A DNA stretch of 64,000 bases. Origin: Peribacillus butanolivorans (GTDB taxonomy: Bacteria > Bacillota > Bacilli > Bacillales > DSM-1321). Each line of letters opens with the position of its first letter. The stretch's first letter is position 1. The stretch spans positions 1,658,362 through 1,722,361 of the forward strand of contig NZ_LGYA01000001.1 in the NCBI RefSeq assembly GCF_001273755.1, read 5' to 3'. Made by a program: the position numbers and the translations under genes. Below, piece after piece: positions 35,390 through 43,352 of the stretch. A model generated the notes under the pieces. The model was not told the DNA's origin, did no database searches, and worked only from the letters and a program-made list of their open reading frames with translations.

Positions 35390-35629
35390 AGGAATGTATC
35401 TTTTATTTTTTGTCCTAAATTATCAAAATATTTAAAATAATATAAAAAGTGCAAGTCGAAATGATTATTCATTAAATGGACATTGAATAAAAAAAGGGAT
35501 TGTAGATGGAAATGGAAACGGAAACGTTAGAAGGTTTTAAACTATTAACATTTAGCCGTCTTCTAGAAAGAAATGCTATTAATATGAAAATGATTTAGGG
35601 GGGTAAAGGTTATTGAGCTGTTTTAGAAA

Positions 35630-35958
35630 AATGATGATATTGACATTCTTATGATTTCGGAACAGGTAAAGCCTTTTGCTCTGGAGAAGAAGATACAACG
35701 AAATTCTTAATTGTGATTATGGAGGAAAATGGTGACATGGTTAAAAGCAGGTGAATCCAACGATACCTGTTATTGGTGTAATTAAGGAGTAGGCTGAAGT
35801 ATTTCTGAACGAAGAGAACTTGAAGATAAGTCCAATCAATGTAAAGTTCACCATACTAATAATCGTGAGACTTTTGAATTATTTGTAGAGAAAGAGAAAA
35901 TTAGACCAGTAAAAGGGTGATATTGGTGTCGTTAGGTTACCCGAAGAATCTACTATAT
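35630..35958 (+). pseudogene. decayed gene(s) between regulator 2 and enoyl-CoA hydratase 2
   Basis: One frame reads FGTGKAFCSGEEDTTKF (35656-35706), close to the GKAFCSGGD oxyanion segment of crotonases. Further on, NRETFELFVEKEKIRPV runs into KGDIGVVRLPEEST after a frameshift and ends in TAA near 35969. Stops and frame changes show that at least one catabolic gene has died here. The crotonase assignment of the first part is tentative; the second part is not recognised. Confidence 0.4.
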
Positions 35959-35988
35959 TGAAAAAGTAATAGAAGGGACGTAGAAGAG

Positions 35989-36810
35989 ATGGCTGAAAAT
36001 CTAGAGGTAGTGAACAAAAATAGTATTAGTAATGATCCACTTTATCTCCAAATAGAAGGAAATATAGCGTTTATCAATTTCAACAGACCCGGAAAACGGA
36101 ATGCAATTAGTTACGAAATGTGGACGAAAATACCTGATTTAATAGAAGAATGCGAAAAAAATTCACAGGTTAAAGTAATTATTTTTAAAGGTGTAGATCA
36201 TAGTGCGTTTTCGGCAGGAGCGGATATAAGCGAATTTAAAACATTACGTTATACAGCTGAAGGGGCTGATAAATATAATAGGGCAACGATGGTCGCAGAA
36301 AAAGCTATTATGGATGTTTCCAAACCAACAATAGCCATGATTAAAGGGTTTTGTGTGGGAGGGGGCTGTGAAATAGCAGTTGCATGCGATTTTAGATTTT
36401 CTGATGAAAATGGAAGATTGGGCATTACCCCTGCCAAGCTTGGATTAGTTTATAATACGCCTGGAACAAAGAATATTGTCGACCTTGTAGGCCCTGCAAA
36501 AGCAAAAGACATTCTATATACAGGCCGTTTATTAGATGCTGAAGAAGCTTTTCGAATTGGGTTAGTGGATCGTATATTTTCCTCAGGCTCAATTGAAAAA
36601 GAAACTTTGGATTATGCAAAACTAATTTGTAAAAATGCTCAATTGTCAGTACGGGGGTCAAAAAAGATTATTAATGAAGTTTTAATGGGAGCTACCAAGG
36701 ATTCTCAAGAGACAGCTCAACTTGTAATCGATTCTTTTGTTTCAGAGGATTATAGAGAAGGTGTTCATTCTTTCCTAGAAAAACGCAAGCCGAACTTTAA
36801 ATATTCTTAA
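35989..36810 (+). CDS. enoyl-CoA hydratase/isomerase family protein 2
   Basis: 273 residues; GAAGGGACG and GAAGAG lie upstream of the ATG. Crotonase motifs: FSAGADISEFK at about 73-83 and MIKGFCVGGGCEIAVACDFRFS at about 114-135, with GRLGITPAKLGLVY after it. The glutamate and glycine positions suit a functional hydratase. It differs clearly from the first crotonase at 29744, so the pathway may use two distinct hydration or isomerisation steps. C-terminus again ends SFLEKRKPNF. Confidence 0.88.
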   Translation: MAENLEVVNKNSISNDPLYLQIEGNIAFINFNRPGKRNAISYEMWTKIPDLIEECEKNSQVKVIIFKGVDHSAFSAGADISEFKTLRYTAEGADKYNRATMVAEKAIMDVSKPTIAMIKGFCVGGGCEIAVACDFRFSDENGRLGITPAKLGLVYNTPGTKNIVDLVGPAKAKDILYTGRLLDAEEAFRIGLVDRIFSSGSIEKETLDYAKLICKNAQLSVRGSKKIINEVLMGATKDSQETAQLVIDSFVSEDYREGVHSFLEKRKPNFKYS

Positions 36811-37061
36811 TATGTAAATGAGTCATACTGAGAAACTTTCTTGAGGTGTAAGTTTAGAAAAGAAATAAAAAAACGTTGAATGAATTTTAATTTAATATCA
36901 CACGCACCTTAAGAAAGGGGATTTTTACATAAAAGGCTTAAAACGATTGAAATGAAGTTAAAAAAAGGGATATAAAAGGACATTCTATATAAAATCGGCG
37001 TATTGTGTGATAACGAAAAAGCGAAATGACTGAAAGTCTATAAGACAGATGGAGGATAAAG

Positions 37062-37892
37062 ATGGATCAAACAAAAACCAGCAACAATGTCATCTCACTT
37101 AAGAATATTAATTGGAAACGCAATGGGAACCAAATATTAAATGGGGTTTCATGGGAAGTCCAAACGGGGGAACACTGGGCGCTTCTAGGTTTAAATGGAT
37201 CAGGAAAAACATCTCTTTTAAAAATGATTACGGGATATCAATGGCCCAATAGTGGTGGCGAAGTTTCTGTTTTAGGAAACATTTTTGGAAAAACGAATAT
37301 TCCTGAGCTGCGGAAATCCATAGGTTGGGTGAGTTCCTCCTTAGATCAGGAATATCAATCACGGCCGAATGATACAGCACTTGAAGTAGTCTTAAGTGGT
37401 AAATTTGCTTCTATTGGATTATATGAGGAAATTACAGAGAATGATATAAAAAAAGCAAATAAATTACTAGACCAATTTAGAATCAAACATTTGTCCAACC
37501 AATTCATCCAATCTCTTTCTCAAGGCGAAAAAAGAAAAGCGATGATTGCAAGGGCTCTAATGTCTTCGCCTCGTTTATTAATTTTAGATGAGCCTTGTAA
37601 TGGATTGGACATTTACTCTAAGGAAGAACTATTAACCACTATTGAAGATTTGACTGCTGCACCGAACGGCCCAACCATTTTATATGTTACACATCATATC
37701 GAAGAAATCGTTCCATCAATAACCCATGCTTTGTTAATCAATTCAGGGAACGTTATTGCAAAAGGCGATAAAAAGAACACATTAACAGAATCATTGTTAG
37801 AAAAGACCTTTCGTGTCCCTATAACTTTAGAATGGGACAATGATCGTCCTTGGATCCGGATTAAATCGATGTTAGCGACTGTAAAAAATTAA
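37062..37892 (+). CDS. ylmA: ABC transporter ATP-binding protein, YlmA/ModF-like
   Basis: 276 residues; GGAGGATAAAG precedes the ATG. A single nucleotide-binding domain with Walker A GLNGSGKTS (43-51), signature LSQGEKRK (about 149-156), Walker B LLILDEPCNGLD (about 167-178) and the H-loop in VTHHIEE. The NWKRNGNQILNGVSWEV start and long C-terminal tail are characteristic of YlmA-type proteins. No permease or binding-protein gene lies nearby, as is usual for this group, so it may not be a transporter component at all. It is separated from the CoA genes by 250 bases. Confidence 0.85.
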   Translation: MDQTKTSNNVISLKNINWKRNGNQILNGVSWEVQTGEHWALLGLNGSGKTSLLKMITGYQWPNSGGEVSVLGNIFGKTNIPELRKSIGWVSSSLDQEYQSRPNDTALEVVLSGKFASIGLYEEITENDIKKANKLLDQFRIKHLSNQFIQSLSQGEKRKAMIARALMSSPRLLILDEPCNGLDIYSKEELLTTIEDLTAAPNGPTILYVTHHIEEIVPSITHALLINSGNVIAKGDKKNTLTESLLEKTFRVPITLEWDNDRPWIRIKSMLATVKN

Positions 37893-38308
37893 AACTTCTG
37901 GAAAGCATTCTGCGTGAGTAGTATAATCAGTAGTTCTTCTATGAACTTTACACGAGTTTTAGGGGATTTTCGCTCTTCTGAAAAGGGTGTCAACTGTTAT
38001 TTATAGAGATTCAATGGGAGCAACGTTTTATAGAACAACACCCTTATGTTAATCATTAATGACCCGTTCGTAAAAATTGACTTTTACGAACGGGTATTTT
38101 TGTTTTGACAATACCTTTTTCTCATTCACCTTAATAGTATGTCTGGTTGAGTGGTTGACAATGTAAGGAATATGGTCTTGCATATATATGATACGATGAA
38201 AGTAGCCCTTCGTTTTTTGATTTGGGCAGGCTGGGTAAAAAAAGTGAATAAACAATCATATTAGGTCAATTCTATATACAAGAATGAAAATAAAAAGGAG
38301 ATTAGATC
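37893..38308. other. intergenic with terminator
   Basis: No gene recognised; a good terminator sits at 38062-38100 and ends transcription from ylmA. Confidence 0.5.
38062..38100 (+). terminator. rho-independent terminator
   Basis: ACCCGTTCGTAAAA pairs with TTTTACGAACGGGT, followed by ATTTTTG. Confidence 0.85.
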
Positions 38309-38536
38309 GTGAAGCCATATGAAATAAAAAATATGATTATTGATGACGAGTTTGATGTTGAAGAAACAGTTACAGCTGATTTTACTCACAATTATAAAGA
38401 GTATAGCATTACTTTTAATAAAGCAGATCTTGAAATAATTAATACATGGGTTTTTGAGGATGGTTCATCTCTTCCATCAAATTTATCAGATACTATCATT
38501 GAATCAATAAGGGAAGATATTAAAAAGAGAATCTAG
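38309..38536 (+). CDS. small acidic protein of unknown function (75 aa)
   Basis: AAGGAGA is 7 bases before a GTG start at 38309. The protein is soluble and acidic: MKPYEIKNMIIDDEFDVEET, then a strand-rich middle (YKEYSITFNKADLEIINTWVF) and a helical end. It resembles many short Bacillaceae cytosolic proteins but I do not recognise a named family. It stands alone; the DNA after it is pseudogene debris. Confidence 0.65.
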   Translation: MKPYEIKNMIIDDEFDVEETVTADFTHNYKEYSITFNKADLEIINTWVFEDGSSLPSNLSDTIIESIREDIKKRI

Positions 38537-38599
38537 TCATATGAACTAGATCTTTTTTGTGGTCATTTTCTTGATCGAAGAAAAGTTTAGCCTAGTTTA

Positions 38600-38715
38600 T
38601 ATTGATGAAGAAGTAGAAATTATTTGGCTTTACCGACAAACGTCTTAAACTCGGAACAGAATTGATGACAAATATGATCGCTTCAATCCATGCTGAGATG
38701 TATGATGAGACCTTT
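38600..38715 (+). pseudogene. GNAT acetyltransferase C-terminal remnant
   Basis: One frame gives FGFTDKRLKLGTELMTNMIA and then SIHAEMYDETFF, typical of the C-terminal end of a Bacillus GNAT (gF-x-x-x-x-x-LGTELMT-x-MIA-x-I-x-AEMYDE). No intact start or motif A is found upstream. Confidence 0.45.
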
Positions 38716-38874
38716 TTTATATCTCTGGTTTTTATACAATACTGGCTCCAATTGAAAATAGGAAACAGGTAGTATAGGTGTTTGTTCCAAGTCCCAACCC
38801 GTGGGGCAGAAAAAAGGACTTTTGCGTATTTTATTTCCTAAAGGATCCATTATGTTAACTAATGATTAGTCTCA

Positions 38875-39315
38875 TTTATCCACGATTAAAGATGGTTCAA
38901 CCAATGAAATACTTGCCTATAATGTGTCTAGCCGAATGACATTAGATTTAGGTACAGATACATTAGTAAAGTTAACGAAGAATAAACGAGTAAAGTTTGC
39001 CGAAGGGGCCTCTATTCACTCTGATCACGGAGTACACTATACTGGTCCACTTTTCAAAAACACGTAAAAAAACTAGGACTTGGGCAATCCATGTCGAGAA
39101 GAGGGAACTGTTGGGATAACGCTCCACTAGAGTCCTTCTTTGGTCATTTTAAAGATGAAGTCTATATTAAACCCTGTAATACAATAGAAGAACTTAAAAA
39201 GGAAATTAAAAGTTATATGACGTACTATAACAATTTAAGATATCAATGAAACTTAAAGAAGATGACTCCTGTTCAATACAGAAATCACCTTCTCAAGTGG
39301 CATGACCTTTTTTAA
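38875..39315 (+). pseudogene. IS3-family transposase OrfB, C-terminal part, broken
   Basis: Reads HSDHGVHYTGPLF (second catalytic Asp region of the DDE integrase core), then after a one-base frameshift SMSRRGNCWDNAPLESFFGH with the catalytic Glu, then TYYNNLRYQ and TPVQYRNHL, the usual end of IS150/IS3-type OrfB. An in-frame TGA replaces an expected codon after YQ. OrfA and the first half of OrfB are missing. The element is dead. Confidence 0.85.
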
Positions 39316-39452
39316 AAATGTCCTTTACATAGGGTACAGTTTAATAACTGGTTGACCTTATATTACGAACGGGGCGGGTTAGTTCCATAAGGAATTCTGA
39401 ATTTTATGGTAAAGTAAAGGAATAATTGATTATTTAGTTTGGGGGATTTTTA

Positions 39453-39637
39453 GTGGAGGCTATCATCCCTATTGTTTTTTTATATTTTTGGGTTATTTAT
39501 TCTATATATAGTTATCGAAACAGCAGTAAGGAAAGGTATTAATAGTTCAATTATTGGTCAACTTCTTGAAAAGAAGTAGGGAATTAAAGGAAGATAAAAA
39601 GTCTTTTCTTGATGATGAATTAGATAATGATAAATAA
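39453..39637 (+). pseudogene. small membrane protein, frameshifted
   Basis: From a GTG with GGGGG upstream: MEAIIPIVFLYFWVIYSIYS as membrane segment, then in the next frame VIETAVRKGINSSIIGQLLE, and after another shift SFLDDELDNDK. Together these match the architecture of a short Bacillaceae protein with one N-terminal helix and an ETAVRKGI-type amphipathic segment, but two frameshifts break it. Moderate confidence that these pieces belong together. Confidence 0.5.
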
Positions 39638-40015
39638 AACGGATTATTAAGCTAACAGGTGCTTCATTTCATTAAGGGAATTGCTTTGGCAGCTCTTATT
39701 CTTATGGAGCTAACGGGGCAGCTTTCCTATGAGTCTTTTTCTTCAAATGTCCAGTTATATCCTTTTTAAATAGGTTAATCCATTTGAAAGAAAAACCTTT
39801 GAAATCGGATGACTATAAAACTCTAATAAAACACGAGAAATTGAGAGATTTCTCTTTCTTTATTGAGGGAGTTTAGTTACATACAGCAGGAATGGGGCGA
39901 ATACGTAGCCGCTAATGCTTCGCTTGATATACCTATGATGTTATTACTGTAATCCATTGAAAAGTTGGCAGAAGATAGACTGCTAAAAAATTCTTGAGAA
40001 AAGGAGACATTAGAA
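39638..40015. other. intergenic with dispersed repeat
   Basis: Contains the repeat copy at 39651-39735 and an AT-rich hairpin near 39838-39870. No gene is seen. Confidence 0.4.
39651..39735. repeat. dispersed terminator-like intergenic repeat
   Basis: CTAACAGGTGCTTCATTTCA, central TTGCTTTGGCAGCTCTTATT, and right end GAGCTAACGGGGCAGC. Confidence 0.7.
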
Positions 40016-40309
40016 ATGACAACTTCAAAGAAAAATGTAAGGACTTGCAATAAAGGACACAAATATTATAAGGGTAGCGACTGTCCGACCTGCCCTATTT
40101 GTGAGCAAGAACGCAAACCTGACAACGGATTTCTTTCACTACTCTCTGCGCCAGCCAGACGAGCAATGGAAAACAATGGGGTAACTTCACTACAACAGCT
40201 ATCAAAATTTAGTGAAAAAGAGATTTTGCAATTTCACGGTATGGGACCAGCTTCTATACCTAAACTTAGGACTGCTTTGGAGACAAATGGGTTATCATTC
40301 AAAAATTAA
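40016..40309 (+). CDS. zinc-ribbon plus RNA polymerase alpha-CTD-like (HhH) small protein
   Basis: 97 residues; AAAAGGAGA precedes the ATG. N-terminal half: CNKGHKYYKGSDCPTCPICE, four or five Cys plus His suited to a small zinc ribbon. C-terminal half: SAPARRAMENNGVTSLQQLSKFSEKEILQFHGMGPASIPKLRTAL, the helix-hairpin-helix fold of the RNA polymerase alpha C-terminal domain (GxxSLQQLSxxSExEILxxxGMGxxSIxKL). Such proteins could bind DNA or transcription factors in place of the alpha CTD; the cellular role is not known to me. No operon partner. Confidence 0.75.
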   Translation: MTTSKKNVRTCNKGHKYYKGSDCPTCPICEQERKPDNGFLSLLSAPARRAMENNGVTSLQQLSKFSEKEILQFHGMGPASIPKLRTALETNGLSFKN

Positions 40310-40385
40310 ACACCAAGAATGATTAAACTTAAGTAATGCATTTTATGCCTACTGGAGCATAATTTTTATTCAATTCCTTCCTCAA

Positions 40386-40415
40386 GTCACAGGGGCTTTA
40401 TGTCAATAAGGGATT
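40386..40415. repeat. fragment of the dispersed intergenic repeat
   Basis: CACAGGGGCTTTATGTCAAT and AAGGGAT resemble the left half of the repeat; right half absent. Confidence 0.35.
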
Positions 40416-40499
40416 AGAAAGATCGATGGTTCCTGAGTTTTTTTGGCCACCATCCTTGTTAAACTGAAAGTAACTCTAAAAAGTGAGGTAACGAAAATC

Positions 40500-41420
40500 A
40501 TGAGTTCCTATACTCCCTATTTTGAATTCAATCGAAAAAAGTGGGCATCTTTACGAAATCATACTCCTCTTCCTTTAACTGAAGAAGAATTAGATAACTT
40601 AAAAGGAATAAATGAAGAAATATCTATTCAGGAAGTAGAAGAGATTTATTTGCCCTTGACTCGATTAATTAATTTATATGTCGAAGCTTATCAGCAACTT
40701 AACATAGCTACTTCTTCATTTCTTAAAAATAATATTAAAAAAGCCCCTTATATTATTGGAATTGCAGGAAGTGTTGCTGTAGGAAAGAGTACAACAGCAA
40801 GGTTACTTCAAACATTATTATCTAGATGGGATAACCATAGAAATGTAGGTCTAGTCACAACAGATGGTTTTTTGTACTCAAATGAGATTTTAGAAGAAAA
40901 AGGAATGATGAAAAGAAAAGGGTTTCCTGAAAGTTATGATACACAAAAATTAATTAATCTTATCGGAGATGTAAAAGCTGGAAAAAATAAAGTGGAAGTT
41001 CCAATCTACTCACATTTGACGTACGATATTTTGCCGAATGAAGTACAAACTATCAGTAATCCAGATATTTTAATAGTGGAAGGTGTTAATGTTCTTCAAG
41101 TTGACAAAGAAAATCAAGTATTTGTCAGTGACTTTTTTGATTTTTCACTTTATGTTGATGCAGAGATACATGACATAGAAAGGTGGTATGTTGAAAGGTT
41201 TCTTCTACTTCAAGAGACAGCATTTCAAAGTCCCGAATCCTATTTTCATCGGTACATTAACTTGTCTAAAGAAAATGCTATTAAACAAGCGACTCAAATT
41301 TGGGAAGAAATTAATTTGAAAAATTTACATGAAAATATACTACCGACAAAAGGACGGGCCAATCTAGTTTTAAAAAAAGGATCAGATCATAAAGCTGAAA
41401 ATATCTATTTACGAAGATAA
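40500..41420 (+). CDS. coaA: type I pantothenate kinase
   Basis: 306 residues from the ATG at 40500, where GTGAGGTAA provides the ribosome binding site; the open frame back to 40443 lacks one. P-loop [10 protein letters not shown] at about 90-99, then [29 protein letters not shown] and YSHLTYDI, all CoaA signatures. It phosphorylates pantothenate to 4'-phosphopantothenate, the first committed step of CoA synthesis, and is normally feedback-inhibited by CoA. Many Bacillaceae carry a type III CoaX as well, so this may be a second kinase. Its position a few kilobases from a CoA-dependent catabolic island may be chance. Confidence 0.92.
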   Translation: MSSYTPYFEFNRKKWASLRNHTPLPLTEEELDNLKGINEEISIQEVEEIYLPLTRLINLYVEAYQQLNIATSSFLKNNIKKAPYIIGIAGSVAVGKSTTARLLQTLLSRWDNHRNVGLVTTDGFLYSNEILEEKGMMKRKGFPESYDTQKLINLIGDVKAGKNKVEVPIYSHLTYDILPNEVQTISNPDILIVEGVNVLQVDKENQVFVSDFFDFSLYVDAEIHDIERWYVERFLLLQETAFQSPESYFHRYINLSKENAIKQATQIWEEINLKNLHENILPTKGRANLVLKKGSDHKAENIYLRR

Positions 41421-41456
41421 TATAATTTAAAACTTTTTAAAAAAATAAATATATCT

Positions 41457-41512
41457 AATTCAACGAACAGGTGCATTAGCGCCATAAGAAGGCCGCCAAT
41501 TGGCGGCCTTTT
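41457..41512 (+). terminator. repeat-associated terminator of coaA, repeat copy 2
   Basis: GGTGCATTAGCGCCATAAG then AAGGCCGCC-AATT-GGCGGCCTT and TTTT; same block as at 2041-2096. Confidence 0.75.
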
Positions 41513-41584
41513 GAAAGTATGTTTCTTAGTATTATAGAGTAATTAAATGTCTAATATAAATTAGGACGTAAAGTTCCAAGAAAA

Positions 41585-42439
41585 CTAGTCAGTATCAGCT
41601 AATACCTGTAAAGTCTTTTCTCTAATATTTATCCTGTTTTTATAATCTTTTGCTACTAACTCTGTATATATTAAATCAAAAAGTAATAAGAGCGGAAGTA
41701 AGGGAGAAATATTCTGTCCCATATGCATGCTACTTTTACTGGTTACTAATAATGATAAGTCACCCAGCTGTGAAAGCTCAGAATTTTTATCACCTGTAAA
41801 AACTAATATGAGTGAACCTTGTTTCTTTGCAATTTTAACAGCACGAATGACTTCTTTTGTTGCTCCGGAAATGGAAATGCCAATGACAACACTATTCTGG
41901 TTACTTAAAGCCGCATCCATCATTGCCTGGTGAGTATCCGTAACAGCCTCAACATGTAAACCAATTCGGAAAAACTTGGATTTAAACTCCTGGGCGGCTA
42001 TACCCGAACTCCCTATTCCATAGACATGTATCTTATCTGCCTGAGTAAGGAAAGATACCGCTTTCTGGATATCGTCATATGTAGCTATACGAAAGGTGTT
42101 GTCAATGATTCCTAAGTGATCTTGGTACAGTTTAGCGAAATAATCTACCTGCTTAATGTTTTTCATGCTTATCGGTGTATTTTGCAGATCAACGAACCTT
42201 TTTAACTCATGTCTAAACTCATTAAATCCTGAAAAAGCTAGTTTCTGGCAAAAACGCGTAATGGTTGCTGGCGAAATGTGAAGATTTTTAGCTATTTGAC
42301 TTATAGTTAACTGGCTAACTTCATCAGGGCGTTGAAGAATATATTTGGCTAGTTCTTCTTCTGTTTTTGTGAATTTGCTCATACTGCACTCGATTCCATA
42401 TATGAGATTTTCTGCTAGATATTCCATTTGACCACCCAT
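41585..42439 (-). CDS. RpiR/MurR family transcriptional regulator
   Basis: 284 residues. N-terminal HTH_6 domain (SKFTKTEEELAKYILQRPDEVSQLTISQIAKNLHISPATITRFCQKLAFSGFNEFRHELK) and a C-terminal SIS sugar-phosphate-binding domain (IHVYGIGSSGIAAQEFKSKFFRIG; NSVVIGISISGATKEVI). Regulators of this type respond to sugar phosphates such as MurNAc-6-P, GlcNAc-6-P or ManNAc-6-P. It lies downstream of nanE and the PTS gene on the same strand, but a terminator at 42555 separates it, so it has its own promoter. Most likely controls the nanE-pts pair. Confidence 0.87.
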   Translation of the reverse strand: MGGQMEYLAENLIYGIECSMSKFTKTEEELAKYILQRPDEVSQLTISQIAKNLHISPATITRFCQKLAFSGFNEFRHELKRFVDLQNTPISMKNIKQVDYFAKLYQDHLGIIDNTFRIATYDDIQKAVSFLTQADKIHVYGIGSSGIAAQEFKSKFFRIGLHVEAVTDTHQAMMDAALSNQNSVVIGISISGATKEVIRAVKIAKKQGSLILVFTGDKNSELSQLGDLSLLVTSKSSMHMGQNISPLLPLLLLFDLIYTELVAKDYKNRINIREKTLQVLADTD

Positions 42440-42554
42440 TTCAGGTTGAATTTTTTAAATGTATGCTTTCTTTAGTATAGTTTAATGTAACCATTAAGAA
42501 CGTCTATAACCGATAGTTTTAAATAAAGTTGCAGCTACAATAATATTAATCGAG

Positions 42555-42590
42555 AAAAAGACCCAAACTGCTGATAGTCTGAGTCTTTTT
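42555..42590 (-). terminator. terminator after nanE
   Basis: AAAAAGACCCAAACT pairs with AGTCTGAGTCTTTTT, with A/T runs on both sides. Confidence 0.75.
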
Positions 42591-42628
42591 CATTCTTTTG
42601 TTATGTTCGGTGCACATTTACAAAGTTT

Positions 42629-43321
42629 CTATTTTTGCATAGCATTTACAAATCTTTTTGTGATTTGCTGTGGCCTGGTAATAGCGCCACCTACTACCAC
42701 TGCATGGACATTCATATCTAATATAGAACGAGCAATTTCTGGTGTTATGACATTTCCCTCTGCAATAACTTTTGCATTTTTCACTGCTTTTATTATCTCT
42801 TTGAGCACAGCGTAGTCATCCTGATAAATTTTCTGTCCCATTGTTTCACTTGTATAGCCGTAGAGTGTAGGTGCTACAATATCAAATCCTAAATGGTCAG
42901 CGTATACAGCCTCATCTATGGTCGATACATCCGCCATTAACAGAACATCTGGATATTTTGCTCTTATATCACAATAAAACTGCTCTAACGTTTTACCGTT
43001 CGGTCTTATCCGAGCAGTAGCATCCGTCGCAATGATTTCCGCTTTAGTTTCCATTAAAGCATCAATTTCGATCATGGTGGGAGTAATATAAACATCGTTT
43101 TGTCCATACACCTGTTTAATGATCCCTATGACTGGAAGGTCCACATTTTTCTTGATTTCCATTATGTCAGCTACAGAGTTTGCGCGAATGCACGTTGCAC
43201 CGCCTTCTTTGGCAGCAATGGCCATGCGTCCCATAATAAAAGAGCTGTGCAGCGGCTCATTCTCTAATGCTTGACATGATACAATTAAGCCTTTGTGAAT
43301 TTTATCCAGCACCTGTTGCAT
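42629..43321 (-). CDS. nanE: N-acetylmannosamine-6-phosphate 2-epimerase
   Basis: 230 residues from the ATG at 43321; AAGGA lies about 10 bases upstream and the family start MQQVLDKIHKGLIVSCQALENEPL begins here, whereas the frame extends upstream to 43381 into the PTS gene. TIM-barrel signatures: GATCIRANS, PVIGIIK, IIATDATARIRPNG, LMADVSTIDEA and VIAEGNVITPE. It converts ManNAc-6-P to GlcNAc-6-P. It is 31 bases behind the PTS gene, so the transporter presumably delivers ManNAc-6-P or a similar amino-sugar phosphate. No nanA, nagA or nagB is in the window. Confidence 0.93.
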   Translation of the reverse strand: MQQVLDKIHKGLIVSCQALENEPLHSSFIMGRMAIAAKEGGATCIRANSVADIMEIKKNVDLPVIGIIKQVYGQNDVYITPTMIEIDALMETKAEIIATDATARIRPNGKTLEQFYCDIRAKYPDVLLMADVSTIDEAVYADHLGFDIVAPTLYGYTSETMGQKIYQDDYAVLKEIIKAVKNAKVIAEGNVITPEIARSILDMNVHAVVVGGAITRPQQITKRFVNAMQK

Positions 43322-43352
43322 GTTTAACACGTCCTTATCGTTATCTATGTTC

